A stretch of DNA of 64,000 nucleotides from Schistocephalus solidus (GCA_017591395.1 WEDG01011906.1:36489-100488), one strand, 5' to 3'; counted from the first letter of the stretch, positions 46,763 through 58,675 are shown. Made by a program: numbers and translations. Notes: a model not told the origin generated them from the sequence alone.

Positions 46763-47043
46763 GGAATTCATCTTTTCCTAGTAGCTTTACCCATGACTCG
46801 GAGAAAGGACCATCGGGAATTTTAGTTACCCTCTTTAAACTATTTTTTTTCACTACTTCGACTCCCCCATGAACCATGATGTCAACTTATATCACCAGTC
46901 ATCCAAACGCTAAAGTCATTCGGACGTACACATTCGGTGGTACACAGTTTAAAATGCTGCCGTTTCGTTGGATACTAACCATCATCAGAATTCGATTATT
47001 GATCCTAAGATGCTGAGGCCTCAAGTTCATTGACGCATTTTCC
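46763..47043 (+). mobile_element. K 3' UTR
   Basis: It follows the K stop codon (TGA at 46,760-46,762) directly and is repeated at 36,680-36,955. Shared landmarks are CCCATGACTC-GA, AAAGGACCATCGGGAA, CATTCGGACGTACACATTCG and CAAGTTCATTGA. J sequence begins immediately after it. Confidence 0.75.
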
Positions 47044-47745
47044 ATCGCCACCTATTGACAACCTTGACACTAACCTCCGAATATGCAACCCTGACGATGG
47101 TCTCCGGGATCTGTTAATGATCGTGGCGGGTTCTTATGTTTTCACCTCTTTGTTGGTGGACTATGCAGTCAGCAAGGTCACATCTCGGTGATAATCTCGT
47201 GACCTCTACTTTCCCCTCTTCGTTTCGACAATGTTGTCTACGATGAGTTCCTCCTATCTCACCTCCATGGTGGTTATAAACAGTAGCTCCGACTGTTATA
47301 TTACCTCTCATCTGACAAGGAGTGTTCCAAACCTTCATACTTTGTCAGCAACATCGAAATACTATCCCATTGCATCGTACCAATCCCATCAACTCAAGCT
47401 ATTAATTTTTTGAGAAACGGAGGTTTTCTCCTAGTTTTTTTTTAAATTAACGGCTCGCCGAACACCGTCCTCGATTTAAACGAAGAAGTTTTTTTACTGC
47501 TTCTTTTTGAGTTCACCCTATACGCCAAATATTGCTGACTTTTGTTTTAAAAATGGCAAATCGTTCTGAATCGGATATGCCTACCATACTACTCATTTCT
47601 GCTGTTCATGTGGTTGCCCATATAGTGCACCAAATCTCCACTTTGTATTTATTTATAACGCAATACTAAGTTTGTGATTATAGGGACCCTTTTGGTCCAG
47701 AAATATACAATTTATTTATTTATTATTATTATTATTATTAAAGTT
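47044..47745 (+). mobile_element. J-family 3' end, 5'-truncated
   Basis: It matches 40,500-41,165 throughout (GCAGTCAGCAAGGTC, CTCGTGACCTCTACT, CACCTCCA-TGGTGG, GACAAGGAGTGTTCC) and ends in a microsatellite-like tail, ATTTATTTATTTATTATTAT followed by more ATT units to 47,740. It contains only 3' UTR. Confidence 0.8.
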
Positions 47746-47749
47746 CAGG

Positions 47750-48425
47750 AAAGGAAGGGAGTGACACAGGTGCACAGTGTAGAACTTGCACTTTAAGTGT
47801 TCTGGATCAGGTATTCAGCACCAGCATGTATGTCGATGAACGGCTGTTCGCTATCGACTGAGCCAGCAATATTGCCCCCAGCATGAAGTCTGGCATAGGA
47901 TAACGAGTTCATGAACGCAATCAGAGCGGAAGAGAGTTTACACGGAGTCAGCACCAAAAATTCGTGGAAGGTGTCTTAAACTTAGAAAACTAGTGACAGG
48001 TCTCGTAAACAAAAAGAAGCTATGGTGAATTTCGATTCTTCTGCGTAAAATATCCCAGATTGCTATAGCGTGCCAGAGAAAGAAAGAAAAATACTTCTCG
48101 ATGACTGGTGCACCGAGAGTAGTCGAGCTGCCTCAGAGTTTTAAGGGGTAAAAGGTACAAATTTTTAAAATTTTAAACAGTGAAAATAGTCCCTTCTGTT
48201 ATCTGCAAATCCTCAACTGGTTGAGGCTTGTAATCTCACAACGTTGTTGGTAGTATAGGTTTCTGTGTTTTTAAGAGAAAACTCTTTTAGTAAAGAAGTC
48301 TGGACTGATTTTATCTTCTTCCGTTCACTAGCGTTCACTAGTGTGCCACTATTGGATCCCGAGGCCATCGCTGTAAATACAACTCTTGATATGTTATCCC
48401 TGCTTGAGCCCAGATTTCCTCAATA
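47750..48425. other. unassigned sequence
   Basis: No open frame or shared repeat recognised between the J tail and the gypsy-like element. A long terminal repeat would be expected around here but I could not identify one. Confidence 0.4.
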
Positions 48426-48429
48426 TTGT

Positions 48430-50335
48430 CATCACATACAGTAGACATTGACCATGCGGGATATAAAAAACGAGCACTCGTCAATATGGGAGCTATTCTT
48501 TCAGTCGTAAAGGCCGCTACGATCTCCCACCGATTTTCTTGACTGCAATCAGATCTTACACTAGACCGAATCCTCTGACTGCCAATAATATTTTGATGAC
48601 AATCACAGGTAAAATACAGTTGTCGGTGCGGCTCGGTTCTACAACGATCCAACACGATTTCTTAGTCACCCCAATCTTGATTGGGACTTCATTCGAGTGG
48701 GCAATTTGCCTCCAAATCGGACTGTATTATACGCGTCAAAGACCGACAGTTACACCTAAGCCCTACAATGACCTGTAAAATATTATCGACAGAGATGAAC
48801 CCTGATCAAATATATGTAGCGGTGATTGTGTCAGTAACGTCCACACCAACAAACGTTGATGAACTGTTATCCCAAATATCCGATGTAGATCCTCACCATC
48901 CAATAGAGCTCAAGTTTATTCTGCAATCATTTCCCGAAGTGTTCGTCTGGGCAACTTCAGAAATAGGACGCAATCATATAACTCCACATATGATCGATAC
49001 AAGTTACACCAAACCACTGTAGCAGCCATTCCGCCGCATCCCCATTCATTATCAGACCGAAATCGATAAGCTGTAAGATGACCTACTTAATGCAGACATT
49101 TCCCCCTTATCTTATCCAAGGGCATCACGCATTGCTATCGTCCCCAACAAAGAAGGCAAACTACGGTGTGCGTCGACTACCGGTTACTAAACGCGGTCAC
49201 CGGACGTGACTTTTTTCATTACTACGTATTGATGATACTTTAGACGCCCTAGGAGATGAAGATAGTTTCGACACTGGATCTCAAGTCCAGATACTGGCAC
49301 GTCGAAATAGACCCTAAAGGCTGACACAAAACAATGTTTACGGTACCCCAAGGCCTCTTTTTAATTCCAGACACTTCCTTTCGGATTATGTCACGCTGCC
49401 GCAACGTTACAACGCCTAATCTTGAAGGTTCTCCAGGATCTTTTCACCCACACTGGTCTCCTCCTCTTAGATGATATCATAATTTTCGGCCGCACCGTAG
49501 GAGAACAAAACGCCAACCTAAATCTATTCCTCAAAGCCCTCGTAGATGCGATACTTACACTTTAACCCTAGCAAATGCGTCTTTTTGACGACCAGAGGTT
49601 AGCTTTATTGGCTATCGGGTATAACCGAGACAGATTTCTACAAGGTCAGAAAAGATAACCCAAATTCAAAACTTGCCGGCCCCGCTGAACCAAACTCAAG
49701 TGAGAAGTTTCGTTACTTTCGCTTCTTACTACCGCCGGTTCAACCACAGTTTCGCGTGCATAGATAAACCACTCCATAAACTGACAGAGAAAGGCAGAAC
49801 ATTTAAAATGGACCTCTGAATGCGACGAGGCTTTCCGTACACTATAATAACAACGCTGTTCAGCCCCATGTCCTTGCGTTACCAAATACACAAACTGACG
49901 CTCCACCTTTAATCCTGGAAATTGACGCTAGTGGTTTCACAATGGGAGTTGTCCTCCCAGAAAGATAACCGTGGGTAAGAAAACCATATCTGCTTTGCCA
50001 GCCACAATCTCTTGAAGACAAAACGAAACTACCGCACGGTCCGGCGAGAATTCCTGGATATCGTTACGTTCGTTCAACATTTTAAACATTTCCTGAGAGT
50101 TAAGTGCTTCTTACTACGCACTGACCACTTGCTAATATCATTCAAAGTGTCACTGGGCCAGTAAGTCTGTTGGTAAGAAATCCTGCAAGATTTTGATCTT
50201 GAATGCCTATACCGCCCAGGTTCAAAGCATATGAATGCAGACGATTTGTCTCTCCTAGGGTCCACTACACCAACCCAAGATAACACGCCAGAACCGATAG
50301 TGAATGCGATTATTGTTAACGAAAAGACAAGATAT
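48430..50335 (+). mobile_element. decayed Ty3/gypsy-like LTR retrotransposon (pol region)
   Basis: The plus strand shows parts of a gypsy-type pol in order. The retropepsin core at about 48,472-48,515 reads RALVNMGAILSVV, where LVDTGA is expected, followed by TGKIQLSVRLGSTTIQHDFL (48,602-48,661). The protease-RT linker is at 48,800-49,020 (VDELLSQISDVDPHHP, EVFVWATSEIG). RT starts with PFRRIPIHYQTEIDKL (49,024-49,072) and ASRIAIVPNKEGKLR (49,122-49,166), then a frame-shifted VDYRLLNAV region (about 49,168-49,198). The LPFGLCHAAATLQRL segment (49,374-49,420) and the catalytic box (LLLLDDIIIFGRT, 49,454-49,492, Leu for Tyr) follow. The RNase H start is near 49,805-49,870 (WTSECDEAFRTL). Many stops are present. 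No flanking LTRs or integrase were identified. Confidence 0.75.
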
Positions 50336-50364
50336 TAATTTATTGCCAGTTTACAGGCCAGATC

Positions 50365-50386
50365 AATATATATATATATATATATA
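50365..50386. repeat. short (TA)n microsatellite
   Basis: About ten TA units at the downstream edge of the gypsy-like remnant. Confidence 0.85.
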
Positions 50387-50389
50387 AAA

Positions 50390-51560
50390 CAAACTCCTCT
50401 TTTCATTAAACACTTAAGCTTTGGTATGTTTGTTTGCTTAAATAGCAGTGTTGAAATGACGAGTTTGTTTTAAGTAAAAAAACCTGTTTTCTAAGGTTTA
50501 GAAATAGCAAAAAATGAAGTTAAAAACAGCTATACAGAATGAAGATGAATGTATCAGGGAAATAATGTTTAGAGTCAAGACTAGTCTGTTATTGACGTTC
50601 GAGGGTATTCATTTTGACAGAGGTAGAAACGTCTGCGGTCGATTCGAAGGGATAGGTACTTCCAATCAGATGCGAGCGCAGTCGATTCCAGTGTGGGGTC
50701 TGCCGAATAGTTAGACTTAGTTGACTGATTGCTAAAAAGGTGAAAAATAGATTAGGAGCAAGAAGAGTTCAACGGTAAGAAACTTTCAATGCAGTCATAC
50801 AGTCTTCATATTTGTATTATATATCATAGTGTTGATTATGTTTGATCTAGCTGTATGAAACCGCTAGTACCATTCGTTTCATAAAGCTATATCAAAACCT
50901 AGACGTGCGTCTCATTGCGCATTCGAATAACATAGAGCATAAATGATGTTAAAAACGGAAAAACATACTACTAACAGACAGAGATAAAAATAATAAGTTT
51001 TGCAAGTTAGTTTTAAAAGCAAAATTGTTTACTAATTATAAAATTATACATAAAAAAATAAAAGACGCTATCCAAAAACATTTTTAAATGTTAAGTTATC
51101 ATAATTTTTTAAAATAGTTTTAAAGTTAAAAAAAGGTGCTTTTAGATAATGGATATATAAATCATTAAATTGAGAGCCCTTGTGCCTATCCAGAAATAGG
51201 TATTTATGAGTCTTGTAGGTCACTAACCACCACTTATAGCTTGCCCATAACCAGAGGGTGTACCACATAACCAGATGATAAGATTCCTAATCTCTGTGTG
51301 CATTGCAGGTCGTCGTAGGTGGTTTATAAAAGGACATTAAATAACTAATCGTGGGAGATTCTGGCCTGAGTATCAGGTTCTAGTGAAATGGCTATCACCG
51401 CACGCAAAGTACGTTTGGATTTTCAGCTTGACTTCTAGGTGCAGATAATACAGCTCATCGGGAGAACTCAGGATTGAAGAAGCTATCGCCAACAGTAACT
51501 GCCGCGTCAGAGCCCTTTCGGCCCGAATTCTATGTTGAAGAACTGAGTTGAAAAAAATGC
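50390..51560. other. unassigned AT-rich DNA
   Basis: Only short frames, none with a motif. The stretch just before 51,567 is the presumed 3' UTR of element P, but its end is not identifiable. Confidence 0.4.
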
Positions 51561-51566
51561 CCTATC

Positions 51567-54400
51567 TTATTCAAAAAATAGATGTGTGCTATTATTTAAC
51601 ATATATTGTTTGATTTTTATTTTAAATTCTCGTATGGTTCGACTATTTCCAATAGAATTTGGCAGGGCATTCCATATTGTCGCGTATCTTATGGAATAGA
51701 AGTTGGATCGTTGGGTCTTTTTGAATTTCGGAATTTTTATAATATTTTCTGAATTTCTAGTGTCTCGAGGGACCGTTTTGATTTGTGAGTAAATTCATTC
51801 TGAGAATATCTTGGTCGTGTGTGATTTTTGAATAGAAAAAGTGAGACCGTTTTTGAGTCTTCTGATCCAGACGGGTTGAAGACCATATCTATCGTATAGT
51901 TCCATGTATGAGCCTTGAAAGGCATCACATTTAGATAAGGATCTGGTAAAGCATCTTTGAATGGCTTCTAGTTTCTTTCGGCCATCTGATGGCATAATGC
52001 CAAAAAAAAATTGAGCAGTAATCCAAGAGAGGTAAAACGTACATTTTATATAGTCTTGTCTTTAGGACAGGTGAGGAGAAATTTTTACAAATGAATCCGC
52101 ATAGTCTAGTGGCTTTTGGTGATATTTGTTTAACGTGGGGAGACAAATCAAGAGTATTTGTATAGCTAAGACCTAAGTCTTTTATTGATGTTGTCTCGGT
52201 TATTTCCTGATTATTGAAAAATATGGGAGGAAGATTTTGTGAACCAAAATATCAGGAGATGACATTTACTTGGAGAGAATGGCATTTGCCATAGAGTACT
52301 CCATTCGCTTAGTTTTTAAGATCATTTTTCAATCGTTCTATGCATACTAGCTACTGTATGCTGGTTATATGCATATGCAAGTTTTTAAGTCGTCCGCATA
52401 TAAAAAAATGTTTTTAGCTGACGTTGATATAGAGGATAAGTCGTGAATGTATATAAGAAATAGGAGGGACCTAGGATAGTCCCCTGAAGTACTCCACTAC
52501 TAATATGAGATGGTTCTGAGACTACGTTTCGAATTTGTACTACCTGATATCGGTTTTGAAGGTAAGATTTTTAGAAAGTCAAGAAGGGAGACCCAATCCC
52601 ATGACTTTTTTTAGCTTCACTAGAAGCCTTTGATGGGAGTACTTTATCGAACGCTTTTTTAGGTCAAAGTATATCGTAGCTACCGTGTTTCCGTCATCTC
52701 TGTTACTTGAAACGAATTCAAGGAAGGTGAGATGGCAGGACTCACATGACTTTTTAGGCAAGAAAGCGTGTTGAGAGGAAGGTATGAGGTTAGCGTTTGT
52801 TAGATAGTTAAGCATTTGTTTGGAAATTATTTTTTCTAGTATTTTTGCTATTACCACTGTTCGGTGAACACCACGATAGCTTTGTGTATCAGATCGGTTC
52901 CCGTTTTTAAAGATTGGTGTAATGCTTGAGTATTTCCATATTTCTGGATACATACTATTCGATTGGAGTAAGGAGAATAGACTAGACAGCAGTATTGGAG
53001 CATATATCATATGCTTCAGTATGCAAGGTGGGATTTTATCCGTCCCATAAGAGGTGGAATTAGAAAGTTGTCTGATAGCTTTTTTGACGGTTTCTTCGCT
53101 AAAACAGATCTCATTGAAGGTAAATGTTGTAATTTCTGTTGGGTGGGGTATCGGCTCTTCCTCAACTGAATAGTTGGCTGAGAAGTACTTATTGAATAAA
53201 TTTGCTATTTGGTTATCATCCGTTATTACTTGTCCTGCGTCATCAATCATGAGTTGGGGACCTGGTTTTCGATTAGTTTTCATTTGCTTCCAAAAGATCT
53301 GGGCTGTTTTTTCGGAGGACTCTATTGCCCGGCGTTCCGCTGCTATGTTTTTATTTGCTTCCATTTTTTCAACTAGATCATGAATTTCCCTAATTCGTCT
53401 GAGTGTGGATAAATAACTAACTGAGGGATCATGAAGTTGTTTTTTTAATTTTTTTAATCTCTTAGAAAGGAAGTTAGGAATTTGTAACTTATATGGGGAT
53501 TTCTCATCTATTAAGGTATCTCGAATTATAAAAAGAGTAGAGTATAAAAGGTTAACAGCTTCCGTCGCGGATGTCGTTAGAAGATATGAACTCCAGTCTA
53601 GTGACCTTACATATTTGTTCATATAGTCAATGTCGAGTTTTTTTGGATTTATGTTAATGTAACTAGAATCTGATGTTACATTTATGTTTAGTGGGAGCAT
53701 TGTTATTATTGCCTTATGATCACTTTCAAAGGTTATGTTGTCGTAATGCGTATGTAGGGGCCAGATATCATTTGTGAGAATAATATCTAGTATGTTGTTT
53801 CCTCGGGTCGGTTTATTGATTATTTGTGTCCAGTTATGGAAGAAAATTGATGAAAGCAGTTCATCGTGTCTGGTGGGGGCTGATAGTTTAGCCCAGTTTA
53901 TTTCAGGACGGTTTAGATCGCCTGCAATTATCTTATATTCAAATTGAATATTTGATAAAAGTATCTATTAGATTGGTTAGGCCAGTGTCATCATTACTAC
54001 ATTCTGGAGGAGTGTACAGACATCCGATAAGTATATTTTTGTGTGATAGGGATTTTTACTGTGGCAAAGCATGCTTCGCCAGGAAAAAGTTTCGTGTGAA
54101 ACATCGAAACCACTTTGTTCAATGGTAGTTTTGATGTATATCATACAGCCACCGCCTCGTTTATTAATGCGGTCTTGTCGATAGAAATTGTAGTTTGGGA
54201 CAAATAGCGAAGCATTCGATGTTAATTCATTAACCCATGTTTCCGTTAAACAAATTATATCGGGATTATAGGCTTCAACGAATGTCTTAAGTTGTGGTAT
54301 TTTATGTACTATCGATCTCGCATTAATAAGGGCGATACTTAGGATGTCGGATAGGGAAGAGCCCAGCTGTTGTGAAAAACTGATTTCTAAAACTGTTTTG
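51567..54400 (-). mobile_element. P element: Jockey/CR1-like retrotransposon, best preserved in window
   Basis: On the minus strand the polyprotein runs from an AP-endonuclease (about 54,400-53,720) through a long linker into RT (53,700-52,150) and the C-terminal region, ending with TAA at 51,569-51,567. Endonuclease motifs are [17 protein letters not shown] at its start, PDIICLTETW, RINKRGGGCMIYIKT, IAGDLNRPEINW (GDLN for GDFN) and FESDHKAII (SDH intact). The linker and the first half of RT form a continuous 373-codon frame (53,700-52,579). The RT box YADDLK (52,389-52,400 for YADD) and the C-terminal WNALPNSIGNSRTIREFKI are intact, but several frameshifts separate them. Post-RT sequence LSPHVKQISPKATRLCGFIC is like that of J, so P and J are related. 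A long (TA)n tract lies at its 5' side. Confidence 0.8.
52579..53700 (-). pseudogene. P endonuclease-RT linker and RT N-terminal half, 373 codons open
   Basis: The frame continues from the endonuclease, so its methionine is internal. Residues ~130-160 (IESSEKTAQIFWKQMKTNRK) are the helical linker. RT motifs follow: QLSNSTSYGTDKIPPCILKH (motif 0/1), YPEIWKYSSITPIFKNGNRS and TQSYRGVHRTVVIAKILEKI (RT 1), HAFLPKKSCESCHLTFLEFV (RT 2a), then NTVATIYFDLKK with the first catalytic Asp. After this the frame shifts: SIKYSHQRLLVKLKKVMGLG replaces the usual AFDKVSHQRLL, showing a small indel. The frame ends at 52,579; RT motifs resume in other frames to YADD at 52,389-52,400. This is the longest intact retrotransposon frame here, which suggests a fairly recent insertion. 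Confidence 0.75.
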
Positions 54401-54442
54401 ATTTTGCGATGGGCTAATAGAAGGGAAGTGTGTAACTGTTGG

Positions 54443-54446
<4 letters not shown>

Positions 54447-54530
<84 letters not shown>

Positions 54531-54551
54531 TATATACATATATATATAAAT
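54447..54551. repeat. long (TA)n microsatellite
   Basis: An essentially pure TA run from 54,447 to about 54,526, followed by an imperfect AT-rich tail to 54,551. It lies just 5' of the P element (minus strand). Such tracts are unstable and can adopt cruciform or unpaired structure. Confidence 0.9.
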
Positions 54552-54554
54552 ATG

Positions 54555-56185
54555 CGTAAAGATTCGAAGTCCCGTTTTTTTCTTATCGCGTTCATCATCT
54601 GAAGAAGACGAAGAAGAAGAGGGGGTACAATTTTAAAACCAAGTTGAGGAATAAGAACCAATTTCAAAATAGACATTGAATGGTGCTATCTTAGCATTAT
54701 CACGAAAATTCATATATGTTGAAAGGCAAGTATATATTCCGCAATGTTCGCAATTAATCTCTATTGTAAGAAAATTCGATGGTGGGTTTTATTTTACTCA
54801 ATATTTGCTGGCCGATGAATATTTAGCTGTGTGTGACCACATACAATGCCGTCCTACACGACAGCTGATATAAAAATAAAGTCTAGTAGAATCTATGTGG
54901 GAGAATGACGTCATTACATTCAGAAGGCACTCATTAATATACACTGCGGGTCGTGTATTCAAATAAGTAGTAGAGTAAATGGATTTAACTGCAATCCAAG
55001 CCCGATTACTAAACATTGTATATGTTTATAATTTAATTATTTCAAACGTAAGTAAACGTTAGCATTCGATAGACTCCCGCCAACCCATTACATTTATATA
55101 ACTGTGTAAGTAAGACAAATATGCAAGTTAGTCGAACAAATCGTATGGTACTGTTCTCGAGTACTCCCATCCCATACTGAGGGGTAAGGATAAACTGCAA
55201 GCCTAGATCACATATATGTGCATCTGTTCCTTTACCTGTACCTAAGGGGCAGAATAAAATTGTCACCCTAGCCGATCTAGTTCCATAAGGACAAGACAAC
55301 CCCTCCCAGCATGGTGTTAAAAGGTTATATCAAAGAGCATAAACAGCTCTATTCTCGCGCATATGGTAGACGCAAATCATCCTGAAGATATCAAAGAAAA
55401 CTCCCGTGTGATAAACAGGGTCCCATCAAACTATAAAAAATACATTGGACAGCGTCTGTTGGCTACAGCAGAAGCAGCTGCAATCAGGCTACGTAAACCG
55501 GTCCTGTACCCAAGAGAACTTTTCTACAGGCGCCACAATTAACATAACCGAAAGCCACCAATCAAGCCGCCCGCATCAAATTGCATGTCCCACCGGCCGC
55601 TATCCCTCTGATGAGGATCAGAAGACGGAGCACACTGTTGTTTGTTTTCCTCCTCCCTCACCCACGCGTATATCTGATTTAGTTACACAGCGATATGCAT
55701 GGAAAGGCATAACAAGAATTTCGAGAAAGCTAACGTATGCTCGCCAACTTTACTTTTGAATTTTTCAATGCGCATTTTTGCAACTGTAAAATATTCCTTC
55801 GCTTCACATTTGTACGCGATATTTGTTTCCCAAATTGTAAAGGTACATTGCCATTTAGTGGTTTGAACAGACATTGTGAAAGATTAATAACGTTCATATA
55901 ATGCTGTGAGGATTTTTGACAATTTTTGTCTTCCCTGATTCTCATGTTTGAGATTGAAGTGAGCAAAACAGCCTCTATCAAGAGTGCCCACAAAAGCTTT
56001 TTAAATCTTCTTCGCAGGTTGCAGTAGTTGCGTAAACAGCGCACAAGCACAGCTACATCTGCAGGCACAAATACCCATATCAAATCTTATCCAGCTTTAT
56101 CATACCGAATGTCTAGAGACACCTATTAAAAAGAAACAAGCTTCCATTCGTTATTGTCCCATGTTTTTCTAGATATCCCTCAACC
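54555..56185. other. unassigned AT-rich DNA
   Basis: Short frames on both strands without motifs; the longest (117 codons, 55,730-56,083 minus) has no recognisable domain. It could be intron or upstream DNA of the candidate gene that follows. Confidence 0.4.
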
Positions 56186-56212
56186 AATATATTGAATAGC
56201 ACTTCCGCAGTG

Positions 56213-57600
56213 CGACTACAATTGGATGATGTTATAAGGGTTACCACTGAGCTGAAAATTTCATCGAAGCATTTTCGTCAGATAGAGGTCGCTCTTACCC
56301 TTGATAATTTACAACTAAACTTAAAATATTCAGAAGATGGTAACCGTCGGCTTTTTTATTCTCACATTAGGCAAAGCAAGGGTCAGTGTCGTTCGATATC
56401 TGGCTGATTTATGTTGTCTTGGCGTCTGCTGAACCGGTTTTTTTACCACGTCATTTATTCAAGCTATCTTCCGAGAGGCTACTGTGCCTATGGTGAATTT
56501 GAAGAAGGAAACGGATTACGAATTTGTCGCTTCCGTTTCTGCTTCGAATACAGTATTTCAAGCACAATTGTTTGCTCTAATTTTTATAAATATTAACATT
56601 TTCAAATGCTTGCATTTGCGGTTGAAATAGGTTTCAGATGAACCAATATGCGATAGATTGAGGTCGGAACATCCTTGTGCAGCTCCCAGAAAATGTATTC
56701 AATTTTATCCACATGAGTTTTTTTTGGCACGAATTGATACTTTATATTTCGGCCAAGTTAATAGGCTGCTTATTGAATTTATTAAAGAAAGCTAAAGACG
56801 TAGTGCTTTTTTTGCTGATAGCTTCACTGAAAAAAGCCATTTCGCAAGTGCATATACAAAGTATCATTAACTTTTTATCTCGTGGATAGAGGAAAATATA
56901 AAAAATCCCATTTTCACTCTGATAAAATATTTTTATTAATGTTATGGTCTTTGTTTAATCTTGCGGGCATGCAATATTTTTGTGCATTTTTCTGATCATT
57001 GCAATACAAGGATATGTTGGACACTAAGGCGCTGTTTTAAATTCACAGCAAAACGCAGTGTACAAATATCTGGAAATTTCATAAACGGATACGTGGCCGT
57101 CACCTTTATTCCTGAATATCCACGCGTGCCTACAATTGCGATTGTTATGGTGGAAGGTGACGCATAAGTAACAGGTACACAACCTTTGGAAAATACACTA
57201 GGACATTAAATGTTATTCTCTGGTGCGGGAACCGGTTGATTATCATAATTTCATTGTTTTATTTATTGACAGATCTACCCCATGTCGCAATTCATAAAAA
57301 ACAATTGCAGTCTTAACCGCGATATCTCAGATAAGCGGATTTTAGAATTTGACGAAGAGATGCAGGTAGCCCGGTAGAAAATATTGATAATATTTTATGT
57401 AATTTTTAATGAACGTATCTTTAAACATTTCATGCCATTATCTTTCCATTTATTCTTCGTTTTAAATTGTGAATGAGTATTTGCATGATGCTGCCTCCTT
57501 TAGTTCACAAGATTCCTATTTATGGATAAAATCCTACAGGGAGAAATCAGACATTTTTCTGATAAAGAACTCGATAATGTCATGCAGTTACTGATGCCTT
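56213..57600 (+). CDS. candidate multi-exon host gene, possibly THOC5-like
   Basis: Several short open segments with splice-like edges lie on the plus strand. Segment 1 (from TTGAATAG|CACTTC at 56,213 to GAAGATG|GTAACC at about 56,341) codes for TSAVRLQLDDVIRVTTELKI and VALTLDNLQLNLKYSEDG. Segment 2 (about 56,467-56,580) contains KKETDYEFVASVSASNTVFQ. Segment 3 (from TTCACAG|CAAAAC at about 57,048) has GNFINGYVAVTFIPEYPRVP. Segment 4 (TTTATTGACAG|ATCTACC at about 57,272 to ATGCAG|GTAGCC at about 57,366) has NNCSLNRDISDKRILEFDEE. Segment 5 (TCCTTTAG|TTCACA at about 57,504 to CTTCTG|GTGAGT at about 57,603) has FMDKILQGEIRHFSDKELDN. Segments 3 and 4 recall the AVVLNPGY-P-VP and ND-NIRAMEGEVN region near the C-terminus of THOC5 (mRNA-export THO complex). 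The phases do not all join cleanly, so the model and the name are tentative. Confidence 0.3.
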
Positions 57601-57609
57601 CTGGTGAGT

Positions 57610-58670
57610 CAAAAATTGAATTTTTGAAGAACTGATGAATGGAGGCTGACGGACAATAATATTGAGCTCGCCTTAAAATTTTTAGAGAGCAAAACTACCT
57701 CCGCCAACGCATGTGTCCCTAGAAGAATGAAGAACACGCCTCCGTCTTTCATTCTGACAAGCGGTACTGGACGTGCTGAAACATGCATTTTCATGCCATG
57801 CGAAGAAGCAAGAATGCCGATAAATGTTGCACAGGTATTCATATGTCAGAAATGATGCAACGGAGGGGGGGAAAATAGAAGTTTCCGCTGAAAAACTATA
57901 TAGGTTAATGGTACACTTTGCTTTAATATTACCATACAGCAGATGGTTCCGGAGTGGTTTGCGAACGTTCGTTCTGTTAACTGTTACCTCTCGCATGAGC
58001 CATGCGGGCAACCGGAGTCAAACGCGCTTAATGTAAAAATGAGTGTATATGAATAACCAACTAAAAAATATCACAAAAATGATTCATTTTTAATCCTACT
58101 GTAACTTTTGAGGAGAAAGTGAAAAAATACATTAAACTTGAATGTTCTGCACACTGTTTTGTCAAATGCGTGTCATAAAAAATCAACACAAAGCGCAGTA
58201 TTTCTCAAAAGAATCTGCTGACGGATAATCGATGGCCTGACACAAATATGATCCATTCGGATATTATGGAACCTGGCACATCGAGCATGGTTGATGTATA
58301 TGGCAAAAAGTGTCAAATGATCGAAAAGCATGCAGAGAACAGCCCAGATTGGCCAACGCTCAACACCTGTTCTTTTACATGAATACGCTTAAACACACCC
58401 CGCAAAAATGTCGCTGGCTAAACTGCACGAATTGGATTTAGAAGTCCGATCAACCTTTCGAAACTCAGCATTTTATTTGCCTCACTGACCAACACTTGTT
58501 TCAGAATTTGGATTACAGTTTCCTAGGTAAACAATTTACTTTATAAAAAATGATCTTAATAAGACCTCTCACTATTTTATTGACTTTTTGATTATCAGGC
58601 TGCTAAACCACCGTTAAATTGTCAAAAGTTTTATTGCAGGTGTACATAGTTCTCTTCTATGAAGATATTG
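57610..58670. other. unassigned AT-rich DNA
   Basis: Short frames on both strands only. Some might be further exons of the candidate gene upstream, but none has convincing splice sites and motif support together. Confidence 0.4.
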
Positions 58671-58675
58671 CCATG

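Larger units (their letters stand above)
41166..47043 (+). mobile_element. K-family CR1-like retrotransposon, near full length, interrupted
   Basis: All parts of a two-ORF CR1-like element occur in order on the plus strand. They are an ORF1-like region (about 41,400-42,490), an AP-endonuclease (42,517-43,540), a reverse transcriptase (about 45,230-46,762) and a 3' UTR (46,765-47,043). The endonuclease is separated from the RT by an inserted J element in the opposite orientation (about 43,541-45,225), and the endonuclease itself contains a ~150-bp insertion (42,712-42,862). The RT box reads IFAKDVK instead of FADDVK, so it is catalytically dead. Its left edge is taken as the end of the preceding J tail and is uncertain. 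Confidence 0.75.

Noticed and set aside
47750..50390. long terminal repeats flanking the gypsy-like element
   Set aside because: No pair of matching direct repeats was found around 48.0-48.4 and 50.3-51.0 kb by inspection.
54323..54676. 117-codon frame with (IY)n repeat as a protein
   Set aside because: It is the translation of the (TA)n microsatellite, which is open in every frame.
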